The notes beneath the pieces are model-generated. The model ran no database searches. It saw only the letters and a list, made by a program, of their open reading frames with translations, and was not told where the DNA came from. 11,897 nucleotides of DNA from an uncultured Polyangiaceae bacterium (lineage in GTDB: Bacteria > Myxococcota_A > Polyangia > Polyangiales > Houyiibacteriaceae): the NCBI GenBank assembly GCA_947259605.1, contig CAMYMX010000055.1:1-11897 (forward strand), read 5' to 3'. Position numbers and translations under genes: made by a program. Below are positions 1 to 7,658 of the stretch, in pieces (position 1 is the stretch's first letter; the number at the start of each line of letters is the position of its first letter).

Positions 1-3
1 AAT

Positions 4-10
4 CCTCCCT
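4..10 (-). promoter_or_regulatory. Possible ribosome binding site at the window edge
   Basis: On the minus strand this reads AGGGAGG, a near-perfect Shine-Dalgarno complement, and is followed by ATT before the sequence ends. Its position downstream of uvrA on the same strand would suit a further minus-strand gene starting just outside the window. No start codon is visible, so this is only suggestive. Confidence 0.3.
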
Positions 11-11
11 G

Positions 12-85
12 GCGCGGCATTCGCTTTGCTCTGCCTTGCCGGCGCTTTGCGCCGGGCTTCGCCCTTCGGGCTCGCGCTGCCGCGC
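12..85. repeat. Nested palindromic (REP-like) intergenic element
   Basis: An 8-bp outer stem pairs 12-19 (GCGCGGCA) with 78-85 (TGCCGCGC). Inside it, a perfect 7-bp hairpin pairs 39-45 with 49-55 around a TTT loop, and a 4-bp GCCC/GGGC stem pairs 61-64 with 68-71 around a TTC loop. The whole 74-bp stretch could fold into a branched structure in either strand. It lies 34 bp after the uvrA stop codon and does not look like coding sequence. Short, GC-rich, branched palindromes between genes are typical of dispersed repeats or of RNA structures that stabilise or end transcripts. Only one copy is present here, so the repeat status is inferred from its shape. Confidence 0.45.
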
Positions 86-92
86 ATGGCTT

Positions 93-114
93 GGGGCGGT
101 TTTTTCCGCGCCCC
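93..114 (-). terminator. Weak hairpin just after uvrA, possible terminator
   Basis: Read on the minus strand, GGGGCGCGG (114-106) can pair with CCGCCCC (99-93) around an A6 loop, with a 2-nt bulge. It begins 4 nt beyond the uvrA stop codon. No U-tract follows, so it does not meet the usual description of an intrinsic terminator. It might act together with the larger palindrome at 12-85. Confidence 0.25.
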
Positions 115-118
115 GATC

Positions 119-3100
119 CTACCCCCGCGCCACCTCCCGCCGCAGCACTTCCCCCGTGTGGCTCCGCTTCCTCTTCGCGATCGTCTCCGGTGTCCCCTGC
201 GCCACTACGCGACCGCCGTGAGCACCTCCCTCTGGTCCGAGATCCACGATCCAATCCGCGGCAAGCATCACGTCGGGGTGGTGTTCGATCACGGCGACGG
301 TGTCGCCCCGTTCGACCAGCCGATCGAGCACGGTGAGTAGACGGTCGACGTCGTCGCGGTGCAGACCAGTCGTCGGTTCGTCCATCACGTAGAGGGTCGG
401 GCCCGTGTGGAGCCCCGCCGCGAGCTCCGAGACGAGCTTGATTCGCTGCGCTTCGCCGCCGCTGAGCGTGTTCGAGGCCTGGCCGAGATGTAAATAACCG
501 AGGCCGAGCTCGTCGAGGAGCTCGAGGGGTTCGCGGATCTTCCTGACGGGCGAGAAGACCTCGACCGCTTCGGAGACTTCGAGCTCGAGGAGCTCGCCGG
601 CGTTGAGGCCCTGCCAACGTACCGAAAGCGTCTCCGGCGTGAAGCGCATGCCGTTGCAGGACTCGCAGGGCACGTCGACGTCGGGCAGGAAGGCCATTTC
701 GACGTGAATCGAGCCCTGCCCTTTGCACTCGGGGCAGCGGCCTTCTTCGACATTGAACGAGAAGCGGCTGGCGGTGTAGCCGCGCGCGCGGGCCTCTGCG
801 GTTCCGGCAAGGAGCTGGCGTACGGTGTTCCAGATTCCAATGTAGGTCGCGGGCACCGAACGCGGAGTGCGTCCGATGGGGCTCTGGTCGATCTCAATGG
901 CGCGCTTGAGCGGCGCAAAGCCCTTGATCTCGGCGAACTCGCCGGCCGGTAGGTCGTTGACCATCCCCACGGCGTCACGAGTGGCGCGGAGCAAGACCTC
1001 GCGGACCAGCGAGCTCTTTCCCGAGCCGCTGACGCCGGTCACCGCGACGAAGCGTTCGAGGGGAAATCGAACGTCGACCCCTTTGAGGTTGTGGTGGTTC
1101 ACCCCGCTGAGCTCGAGCCAGGATACGTCTCGCACCGGGCGCCGTTGGACGGGCACCTTTGCCGGCCGCTCGAGGGCCGCGGCGGTGACCGAGCCCTTCA
1201 TCTGGTGAAGCTTGCCCTGCGAGACGATGCGGCCGCCGTGTTTCCCGCCTCCCGGTCCGACGTCGATGACGTGATCGGCCGCGCGGATGGTGTCGGCGTC
1301 GTGCTCGACGACGAGCACCGAGTTGCCCCGGTCGACCAAGCCCCGAAGCGCGCCGAGGAGACGTCCAGTGTCGCGCGGGTGAAGGCCGATGGTCGGCTCG
1401 TCGAGGACATAGAGCACCCCGGTCAGGCCGCTCCCGAGCTGCGCGGCTAGGCGTACCCGCTGCATCTCGCCGCCGCTCAGCGTGTTGGCCGCGCGGCCGA
1501 GCCCCAGATAGCCGAGGCCCACCTCTTCGAGAAACGAAAGACGGCGAACCGCCTCGTGGAGCGGGGTCTTTGCGATCGTCGCGTCGCGGCTCTCGAGCTC
1601 GATCTCTCCCAAGGTTTCGATCGCTTCGGTGACGCTTTGATCGAAGAGCTCGGTGATCGACATTTCGTCGACGGTCACGCCACGGGCGAGCGGCGAAAGG
1701 CGAGTCTGGTCGCACTGATCGCAGAGGCGCCGTTCGCCCGTCGGTTTTCGGCGACGTCCGCGCCCACGCTTCTCGATGATCTCGCCGCGCCCCTCGCAGA
1801 CCGAGCACTGCCCCTGCCGCGTGTTGAACGAGAAGAATCGGGGATCGAGCTCCGGGTAACCAACGCCGCAACTCGGGCAGGCGCGCTTGCTCGAAAGCTG
1901 CATTTCATCCTTGCCCGCGATGGCCCAGGCGGCGCCGTCACCGACTTTCAACGCCTTTTCGAGAAGCTCGAGCAATTCGTTGCTCTTGGCCTGCACACGT
2001 CCGACGACGAGCTCCACATCGTGTTCGGTGTACCGGTCGAGCTTCATCCCGGCTTCGAGCTTCCAGATTTCGCCATCGATCCGCGCTTCGGTGAAGCCGT
2101 CCTTCATGGCTTTTCGAAACAGCTCGCGATGGATGCCCTTTCGGCCCCGTACGACGGGCGCGAGCAGCGTGACCTTCTTTGCCCCGAAGCGGCGCCTCAG
2201 GGCCCCGACCAGTTGGGCCGCTGGCCTGGCGGTGATCGGCACCTGGCAGTCGACGCAATGCAGCACGCCAATACGGGCCCAAATCAAACGCAGATAGTGG
2301 GAGACCTCCGTCACCGTGGCGACGGTCGAGTTGGCCCCGGCTCGCGTCATACGTTGTTCGAGCGACACGCTGGGCGGCACGCCGACGACCTGGTCGACCG
2401 CGGGTCTCGGAAGCTGGGGCATGTATTGACGCGCGTACGGGGAAAGGGTTTCGAGATAACGACGCTGCCCTTCGGCGAAGAGCACATCGAACGCCAGCGT
2501 GCTCTTTCCGCTGCCACTCGGTCCGGTGAGCACGACCAGCTCATCACGAGGGATGTGAACGGTGATGTTCTTCAAGTTGTGTTCTCGCGCCCCGGCGATT
2601 CGGATTTCAAGCAGCGGTGGTCGCTGGGCATTCGCCTTCTTGGGTTTCCGGTTCGTTGCGCTCTTCGTTCCAGTCCCGAGGGCGCGCGCGAGGTACGGGG
2701 CCGTCTGCGATGCCTTCTTCTTTGCCACCTGCTCGGGCGTGCCCTTTGCAACGAGCTTGCCGCCTTCGTTTCCGGCGCCCGGCCCAAGGTCGATGACGTG
2801 GTCCGCGTGCCCGGCGACCTGCATGTCGTGCTCGACGACGATCACGGTATCGCCGCGCTCCACGAGGTCGTCGAGGACCTTCATCAGGGGTTCGACGTCG
2901 TTGGCGTGGAGGCCGGCCGTTGGCTCATCGAAGACCAACAGCGAGCCCGGTGACGCTCGCAGGAGCGCCTCGGTCAGCTTGAGGCGCTGCGCTTCGCCTC
3001 CCGATAAGGTGTTGAGCGGCTGTCCGAGACGCAGGTACCCTAGGCCCACGTCGAGCATCGGCCGAAGGGCCCGGCTGATCACGGCGTCTTCGGCGAAGTG

Positions 3101-5434
3101 CTCGGAAGCCTGCCGGGCAGTCAGCTCGAGCACCCCGGCGATGTCGAGGCCCAGGTACCGGACATCGAGGACCGGACCGACGAAGCGGCGCCCCTGACAC
3201 TCCGGACAGCTGAACACCACGTCGGCGAGAAACTGCATCTCGACGGTCTCGGCGCCATCGCCCCGGCACGCTTCGCAGCGGCCGCCCGTCACGTTGAACG
3301 AGAAGAATCCGGGCTTGTAGCCACGCTCTTTGGCCAGCGGCTGCTGGGAAAAGCGGGTTCTAAACACATCCCAAATCTTCAAGTATGTCGCTGCGTTTCC
3401 CCTCGAAGTTCGCCCCAATGGAGCTTGGTCGACGCCGATGGCGCCGTGGAGGGCTGCAAATCCGTTGATGCTCGCGTGATCGAGCGCTGCGCCGTCCGAC
3501 TTGAGGCCCAGCTTGCGTTGGACGGCCGGCAGCAGGGTCTCCAGAACCAAGCTGCTTTTACCCGAACCGCTCACGCCGGTGACGCAGGTCATGACCCCAC
3601 GCGGGAAGGCGGCGTCCACCGAGCGAAGGTTGTGCCCGGACGCACCTTTGATCTCGAGCCAACCTTTGGCTTTGCGCCGGCGTCGCTTCACCCGACCGTT
3701 GGATTTGAGCGCCGCGCCGGTGGAGGTCTTGGCGACCCGAAGCTGGGCCGGTGTTCCGTCGAAGACGATCTGTCCACCGTTCTCGCCGGCTCCGGGACCG
3801 AGCTCGATCACGCGGTCTGCGCCGAGAATCATCTCCCGATCGTGCTCCACGACGACGGCGATGTTTTCATCCCTCGACAGGGCGCGCACCACGCCGAGGA
3901 GTCGCTCGACGTCTTGTGGGTGCAGGCCCACGGTGGGCTCGTCGAGGACGAACATCGCACCATTGAGCGTCGCCCCGAGCGCGCTGGTGAGCGCGACGCG
4001 TTGGGTCTCGCCGCCGGAGAGCGTTCGAGAGGTGCGATCCAAGGAAAGGTAGCCGAGGCCGACATCGTGCAGGGCTCGAAGGCGCCCGATGGCTTCGCGC
4101 CAAAGCAGGCCAGCTCCGGCGTCGCCCGCGAACCGGGCCTCCTGCTTTTCGAGAAACGAAAGCGCATTCGATGCAGGCAGCCGGTAGAGGTCTGGCAGGC
4201 TCAATCCATCGATGTGCCACGCGAGCGCTTCGGGCCTGAGACGGGTGCCGTGGCAAGCCTCGCAGGTTTCGTATTTTCGGTAGCGCGAAAGGAAGACACG
4301 AACGTGCATCTTGTATGCGCGCGATTCCATCCACTTGAACCAGCTTCGAATCCCCCACCAGCCCTTGGGGTAGCCGATCTCGTCCCCTTCGATGAGCCAG
4401 TCGAGCTGTGCCGGCGTCCAATCACGAAGCGGCTTGCCCAGAGGAATGTCCGCCTTCTTCGCTTTCTTCTTCAGCTCTCGGCGCTCCCAGGTCGTCGCTT
4501 TCCCTTGCCAGGCGCGAATCGCGCCTTCGTCGGGCGACAAATCGTAGTCCGGGATCACCCGGTCGAGGTCGATTTCGATCGTCCGACCGAAGCCGCGGCA
4601 GGTCTCACAGGCGCCGATCGGGCTGTTGAAGCTAAAGAGCCCCGGTGTTGCGCGTCGAAAGGACCGGTCGCAGTGGGGGCAGTGCAGGCCCTCGGAAAAT
4701 CCGAGGTCCTTGCCCTCGGCGGTCCAGACGGTGGCTCGGCCAGACCCTCGCCGCATCGCGTCTTCGAGGGCTTCGACCAGGCGGGCCTGGTCCCTCGGCC
4801 GCGCGACGGTTCGGTCGGCGATGACGTCCAGGTGCGTGCTCCGGCCGTTGGTCACCTCGCTCGGCCGAACGCCGTCGAGGTCGCGGACTTTACCGCCGAC
4901 CCGGACGCGCCGGTACCCGTCACGCAGCAAGCCTTCGCGAACGCCGATGAAGTGCTCTGCGTCGGCCACGGCAACCGGATAGGTCACCAGTATCTTTTTG
5001 CCTGCGAGCTCGGTCACTACGCTTTGCGCGGCGCGCGTCGGAGCATCGCGGTGCACGAGAGCACCGCAGCCCGGGCAGTGAAGCTCGGCTGCGTGGGCCC
5101 AGAGATGCTTTGCGTAGTCCGCGATCTCGGTCATCGTGCCCACGGTCGAGCGACTGGTCCGAACGGGCGCCTGGCGATCCACAGCGATTCCGACCGGAAC
5201 CGGGTCGAGCTCATCGACGGGCGGCCGTGAAAGCCGTTCCAGAAACTGCCTCGCGTACGCGCTGAAGCTTTCGACGTAGCGTCGCTGGCCCTCGGCGTAG
5301 AGCGTTTTGAACGCAAGCGACGACTTGCCCGCCCCCGATGGCCCCACGATAGCAAGGTAGGTCCCCGGTTCGATATCGAGATCGATCGCACGGAGGTTGT
5401 TCGTGCGCGCGCCGCGTAGCTTGGTCGGGAGCAT
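119..5434 (-). CDS. uvrA: Double-length (tandem fused) excinuclease ABC subunit UvrA
   Basis: This is the damage-recognition ATPase of nucleotide excision repair, which loads UvrB onto lesions. Ordinary UvrA is about 940 residues and dimeric; this protein has 1771 and contains two UvrA copies in one chain. Walker A motifs lie near residues 31-39, 620-628, 971-979 and 1467-1475. LSGGE signatures start at 472, 810, 1319 and 1657, and Walker B DEPT motifs lie near 498, 836, 1345 and 1685. The DNA-binding zinc modules are C720/C723/C743/C746 and C1567/C1570/C1590/C1593, both with the family's C-X2-C-X19-C-X2-C spacing. Further Cys pairs are C252/C255 with C276/C279 and C1186/C1189 with C1210/C1213, plus C120/C123 with C391/C394 and C1060/C1063 with C1238/C1241. 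The joint is a basic linker near 918-940. Fused UvrAs of similar size are known in Chlamydia. The ATG start lies 2 bp after the previous stop codon with only a weak G-rich upstream stretch, so translation is probably coupled. All catalytic motifs look intact. Confidence 0.96.
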   Translation of the reverse strand: MLPTKLRGARTNNLRAIDLDIEPGTYLAIVGPSGAGKSSLAFKTLYAEGQRRYVESFSAYARQFLERLSRPPVDELDPVPVGIAVDRQAPVRTSRSTVGTMTEIADYAKHLWAHAAELHCPGCGALVHRDAPTRAAQSVVTELAGKKILVTYPVAVADAEHFIGVREGLLRDGYRRVRVGGKVRDLDGVRPSEVTNGRSTHLDVIADRTVARPRDQARLVEALEDAMRRGSGRATVWTAEGKDLGFSEGLHCPHCDRSFRRATPGLFSFNSPIGACETCRGFGRTIEIDLDRVIPDYDLSPDEGAIRAWQGKATTWERRELKKKAKKADIPLGKPLRDWTPAQLDWLIEGDEIGYPKGWWGIRSWFKWMESRAYKMHVRVFLSRYRKYETCEACHGTRLRPEALAWHIDGLSLPDLYRLPASNALSFLEKQEARFAGDAGAGLLWREAIGRLRALHDVGLGYLSLDRTSRTLSGGETQRVALTSALGATLNGAMFVLDEPTVGLHPQDVERLLGVVRALSRDENIAVVVEHDREMILGADRVIELGPGAGENGGQIVFDGTPAQLRVAKTSTGAALKSNGRVKRRRRKAKGWLEIKGASGHNLRSVDAAFPRGVMTCVTGVSGSGKSSLVLETLLPAVQRKLGLKSDGAALDHASINGFAALHGAIGVDQAPLGRTSRGNAATYLKIWDVFRTRFSQQPLAKERGYKPGFFSFNVTGGRCEACRGDGAETVEMQFLADVVFSCPECQGRRFVGPVLDVRYLGLDIAGVLELTARQASEHFAEDAVISRALRPMLDVGLGYLRLGQPLNTLSGGEAQRLKLTEALLRASPGSLLVFDEPTAGLHANDVEPLMKVLDDLVERGDTVIVVEHDMQVAGHADHVIDLGPGAGNEGGKLVAKGTPEQVAKKKASQTAPYLARALGTGTKSATNRKPKKANAQRPPLLEIRIAGAREHNLKNITVHIPRDELVVLTGPSGSGKSTLAFDVLFAEGQRRYLETLSPYARQYMPQLPRPAVDQVVGVPPSVSLEQRMTRAGANSTVATVTEVSHYLRLIWARIGVLHCVDCQVPITARPAAQLVGALRRRFGAKKVTLLAPVVRGRKGIHRELFRKAMKDGFTEARIDGEIWKLEAGMKLDRYTEHDVELVVGRVQAKSNELLELLEKALKVGDGAAWAIAGKDEMQLSSKRACPSCGVGYPELDPRFFSFNTRQGQCSVCEGRGEIIEKRGRGRRRKPTGERRLCDQCDQTRLSPLARGVTVDEMSITELFDQSVTEAIETLGEIELESRDATIAKTPLHEAVRRLSFLEEVGLGYLGLGRAANTLSGGEMQRVRLAAQLGSGLTGVLYVLDEPTIGLHPRDTGRLLGALRGLVDRGNSVLVVEHDADTIRAADHVIDVGPGGGKHGGRIVSQGKLHQMKGSVTAAALERPAKVPVQRRPVRDVSWLELSGVNHHNLKGVDVRFPLERFVAVTGVSGSGKSSLVREVLLRATRDAVGMVNDLPAGEFAEIKGFAPLKRAIEIDQSPIGRTPRSVPATYIGIWNTVRQLLAGTAEARARGYTASRFSFNVEEGRCPECKGQGSIHVEMAFLPDVDVPCESCNGMRFTPETLSVRWQGLNAGELLELEVSEAVEVFSPVRKIREPLELLDELGLGYLHLGQASNTLSGGEAQRIKLVSELAAGLHTGPTLYVMDEPTTGLHRDDVDRLLTVLDRLVERGDTVAVIEHHPDVMLAADWIVDLGPEGGAHGGRVVAQGTPETIAKRKRSHTGEVLRREVARG
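122..2659 (-). repeat. UvrA internal duplication, C-terminal copy (half 2)
   Basis: Residues from about 926 to 1771 form a second UvrA unit of about 846 residues. The UvrB-binding region keeps the canonical RGRKG motif near 1096-1100, and the last ABC head closely follows textbook UvrA (GRTPRS near 1521, ADWIVDLGPEGG near 1726). The insertion domain is nearly absent: C1213 and C1238 are 24 residues apart, against 111 between C279 and C391 in half 1. The gap is filled by a very basic stretch, KRGRGRRRK, at 1222-1230. This deletion explains most of the length difference between the halves. Confidence 0.85.
2660..5434 (-). repeat. UvrA internal duplication, N-terminal copy (half 1)
   Basis: Residues 1 to about 925 of the fused UvrA form one full UvrA unit: ATP-binding I, UvrB-binding-like region (about 131-248), signature I with a zinc site, insertion domain (about 283-390), then the second ABC head with the DNA-binding zinc module. 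The UvrB-binding-like region is divergent; the basic RKGxH motif found in canonical UvrA and in half 2 is absent (residues 150-165). The boundary is approximate, because the linker has no homology to place it exactly. Confidence 0.85.
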
Positions 5435-5436
5435 TG

Positions 5437-7647
5437 CTAGCGTCGCCCCCAGCGCCTTCGGAGCACCCAGGTGGCCCCGAGCAGGAGCACGATCACTGCG
5501 ATGTACCAGGGATTCGTAAGGGGCTGCTTCGATGTCAGGCCGGCGGCACGGCGGGTGGTCGCCGCCAACTCGGATAGAGCCGGCACATCTTCGACGCCCA
5601 TAAACAGCCGACCACCGGTCTTCGTCGCCAGCGCTTCGAGCTCCGACGGCGCGACTTCGAGCTCCGCGAGCTCATCACCGCTTTGTTCGACGATGAACAC
5701 CTCGCGCGCGACGTCCTCGTTCTCCACCGAGGCGACGATCTCGTACGCCCCGGGCTCGGCCGGTGCCCGCACGGTGGCTTGAAGCAGACCGTCTTCATCG
5801 GTTTCGACGACCGCGACGGCATCCTGTTGGGCTGCGGGCTGGAACTGGATCTCGACGCGCGCCTTGTCCATCGGCCGATAGTTGTCGTCGCGAAGCTTTC
5901 CGGAAATGACGAGCTCGCCACCAAGCCCGTAGCGTGCCCTGTCGGTAGAAATTCGCGCCGGCTCGAGCAGCGGATCGTGGGTGAGCCAGCGAATCATCCG
6001 ATCCCAAAACAGCTCGTATTCGTCGGAGCCGACGGTGCTGTCGTCTGCGGCGAAGCGCCATCGCCAGGACGCATCGGCCGTCATGGCCGCGACTCGCCCC
6101 CGGCCCGCTTCGCCAACCACGAGGATCGGAACCCTCGCACCGCCGCGAAGGCGAGCACGCGGATGCTGGAGTAATACCTGAGCCCCGTCTTTGACCCCGC
6201 TCACCATGTTGGCGCCGTACAAGGCCGGAAGGGCTCTCCAAGTTTGCCGCGTCAGCGCGGGGTCCGGTCCGAGGGCGACGATGGGATGCCTTGCAAGCGC
6301 CTTGCTGACCTCTGCGCGGTAGCTTCCCTTGAGCACGCCGGGCGCCCCAAGCTTGACCGGCAAAATCTGTTCGATGGCCGTGCCCGCGTAGCGACCCTCC
6401 GCGAAGGAGCGGTCACCACCGATCATCAGGAACGAGCCGCCGCGCTGCACGTACTCTTTGATGCGCGGCAAGTAGGACTGCATCTCGTAGGGCGCGTAGT
6501 CGAAGTTCTGAAAGATGATGACGTCGAAGCTGCCGAGATGTTCGCGAAAGAGCTCGTCGGTCGGAAAAGGAATCAAGGCCAGCTCGTCAGTCGGGGCGGC
6601 AGTCAGGTCCGCCGCGGCGCGCAGAATGAAGAACGACACCAGGTCGACAGAGCCGTCGCGCTTCAAGAAATCGCGGAGGAATCGAACATCCCAACTCGGT
6701 CGCCCCGCGACGAGCAGTGCGCGAAGCCGCTCCCGACCCACACGGAGAAGTGCCGCGCGATCGTTGTTCTGGGAGACCTCGTCGTTCGAGGCCGCCGGAA
6801 TCAGAAGGCGATAGAGCGAGCGGCCCGTCCGTTGAGGAGTCACCTCGAAGGTCAGTATGCCGCGGCCGTCTTGGTCGAGCTCGGCGACCATTTCCTGCTC
6901 GAGCCGGCTCTCATGCCAGAGCTGCACGCGAAGCTCCGCACTTCGCAGGTCGCCCACCGCGCGCACATCCACTCTGATGATCGCCGGAACGCCTACGTAT
7001 GCCGCTGCATCAGCGTGGAGCGATACGATGGCCTGGTCGTCGAGCGGATCGTCGCCACCGACGACGACGCTGTGAATCACGGGCGGAATCTGGCCGAGCG
7101 CAACGGTCTCGGCACGAAAACCGGCGTCGGCCGCGTCGGTGATCACGATGACAGAGCCGATCTCTCGATCCAGCCCCTTCCCCAGAACGTAGTTGAGCGC
7201 GTTGCGGAGTCGGGTCTCGTCGTCGGAAGGTTCGTAGCGCTCGCCGAGGCCGTCCCAGACCGCTGCACGCACGCTAGATCCAAAAAGGTAAACGACCGGG
7301 CTGACGCGGTCGTCGTCTTGCCAGTCGTCGATCAGCGCGCTCACCGCGTCGCGCCTGGGGCCATCTTTGCCCGAGAGCGTCATGCTTCGAGAGCTGTCGA
7401 GGAGAATGACCGTCCCCCCGGCGACGTCTTCGAAAGTTTCGCGCACGAGGGTGATCTGAACGGCGAGTAGATAGACCGCCAAGATGCCGAGCCCCCCAAG
7501 CGCGCCCAGCGTGAATTTTCGTCGACGGTCGCTCTCTCCGCGGATCGACCGAAGCTCGACCAACCAGAGCGCAAAGAGCGCGAGGCCGAGCACCCAGGCC
7601 GTCGTATTCCCTCCCCAAACCCCGAGCTGCCACTGCCAGTCCGTCAC
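5437..7647 (-). CDS. Membrane-anchored VWA domain / GATase1-like protein
   Basis: This 736-residue protein has two N-terminal transmembrane helices (about 15-32 and 46-69) and one near the C terminus (about 713-729), ending in a basic tail. A von Willebrand factor A domain follows the second helix. Its metal site reads D84-S-S86-R-S88, with T146 and D171 as likely partners, so it should bind Mg2+ and a protein ligand. Residues about 307-435 resemble the class I glutamine amidotransferase-like fold of such membrane proteins (IFQNFDY near 378, GGDRSF near 410), followed by a beta-rich region (about 560-655). The whole protein contains no cysteine, so the GATase fold cannot be a thiol amidase. 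Homologues usually sit in MoxR/DUF58/Bat-type clusters with DUF4159 proteins, as here, and their role is poorly known. The start is GTG with GAGG 7 nt upstream. It lies 9 bp after the DUF4159 stop and 2 bp before uvrA. Confidence 0.85.
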   Translation of the reverse strand: MTDWQWQLGVWGGNTTAWVLGLALFALWLVELRSIRGESDRRRKFTLGALGGLGILAVYLLAVQITLVRETFEDVAGGTVILLDSSRSMTLSGKDGPRRDAVSALIDDWQDDDRVSPVVYLFGSSVRAAVWDGLGERYEPSDDETRLRNALNYVLGKGLDREIGSVIVITDAADAGFRAETVALGQIPPVIHSVVVGGDDPLDDQAIVSLHADAAAYVGVPAIIRVDVRAVGDLRSAELRVQLWHESRLEQEMVAELDQDGRGILTFEVTPQRTGRSLYRLLIPAASNDEVSQNNDRAALLRVGRERLRALLVAGRPSWDVRFLRDFLKRDGSVDLVSFFILRAAADLTAAPTDELALIPFPTDELFREHLGSFDVIIFQNFDYAPYEMQSYLPRIKEYVQRGGSFLMIGGDRSFAEGRYAGTAIEQILPVKLGAPGVLKGSYRAEVSKALARHPIVALGPDPALTRQTWRALPALYGANMVSGVKDGAQVLLQHPRARLRGGARVPILVVGEAGRGRVAAMTADASWRWRFAADDSTVGSDEYELFWDRMIRWLTHDPLLEPARISTDRARYGLGGELVISGKLRDDNYRPMDKARVEIQFQPAAQQDAVAVVETDEDGLLQATVRAPAEPGAYEIVASVENEDVAREVFIVEQSGDELAELEVAPSELEALATKTGGRLFMGVEDVPALSELAATTRRAAGLTSKQPLTNPWYIAVIVLLLGATWVLRRRWGRR

Positions 7648-7654
7648 GCGAGAA

Positions 7655-7658
7655 CCTC
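7655..7658 (-). promoter_or_regulatory. Ribosome binding site of the VWA protein gene
   Basis: The minus strand reads GAGG, ending 7 nt before the GTG at 7647. It overlaps the TGA stop of the DUF4159 gene (7657-7659), which suggests coupled translation and supports the GTG start. Confidence 0.55.

Noticed and set aside
26..340. Plus-strand ORF across the uvrA 3' end and the spacer
   Set aside because: It overlaps the conserved UvrA C terminus and the palindromic element. Its product has no sensible domain and no ribosome binding site.
1556..2953. 465-codon plus-strand ORF antisense to uvrA
   Set aside because: It opposes conserved UvrA motifs, has no ribosome binding site I can see, and has a composition typical of antisense frames.
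3098..5230. 710-codon plus-strand ORF antisense to uvrA
   Set aside because: It is the mirror of a strongly supported UvrA gene. The translation has no recognisable domain, and long open antisense frames are expected at this GC content.
6244..7470. 408-codon plus-strand ORF antisense to the VWA protein gene
   Set aside because: It lies entirely opposite the VWA and GATase-like regions and shows no motifs of its own.
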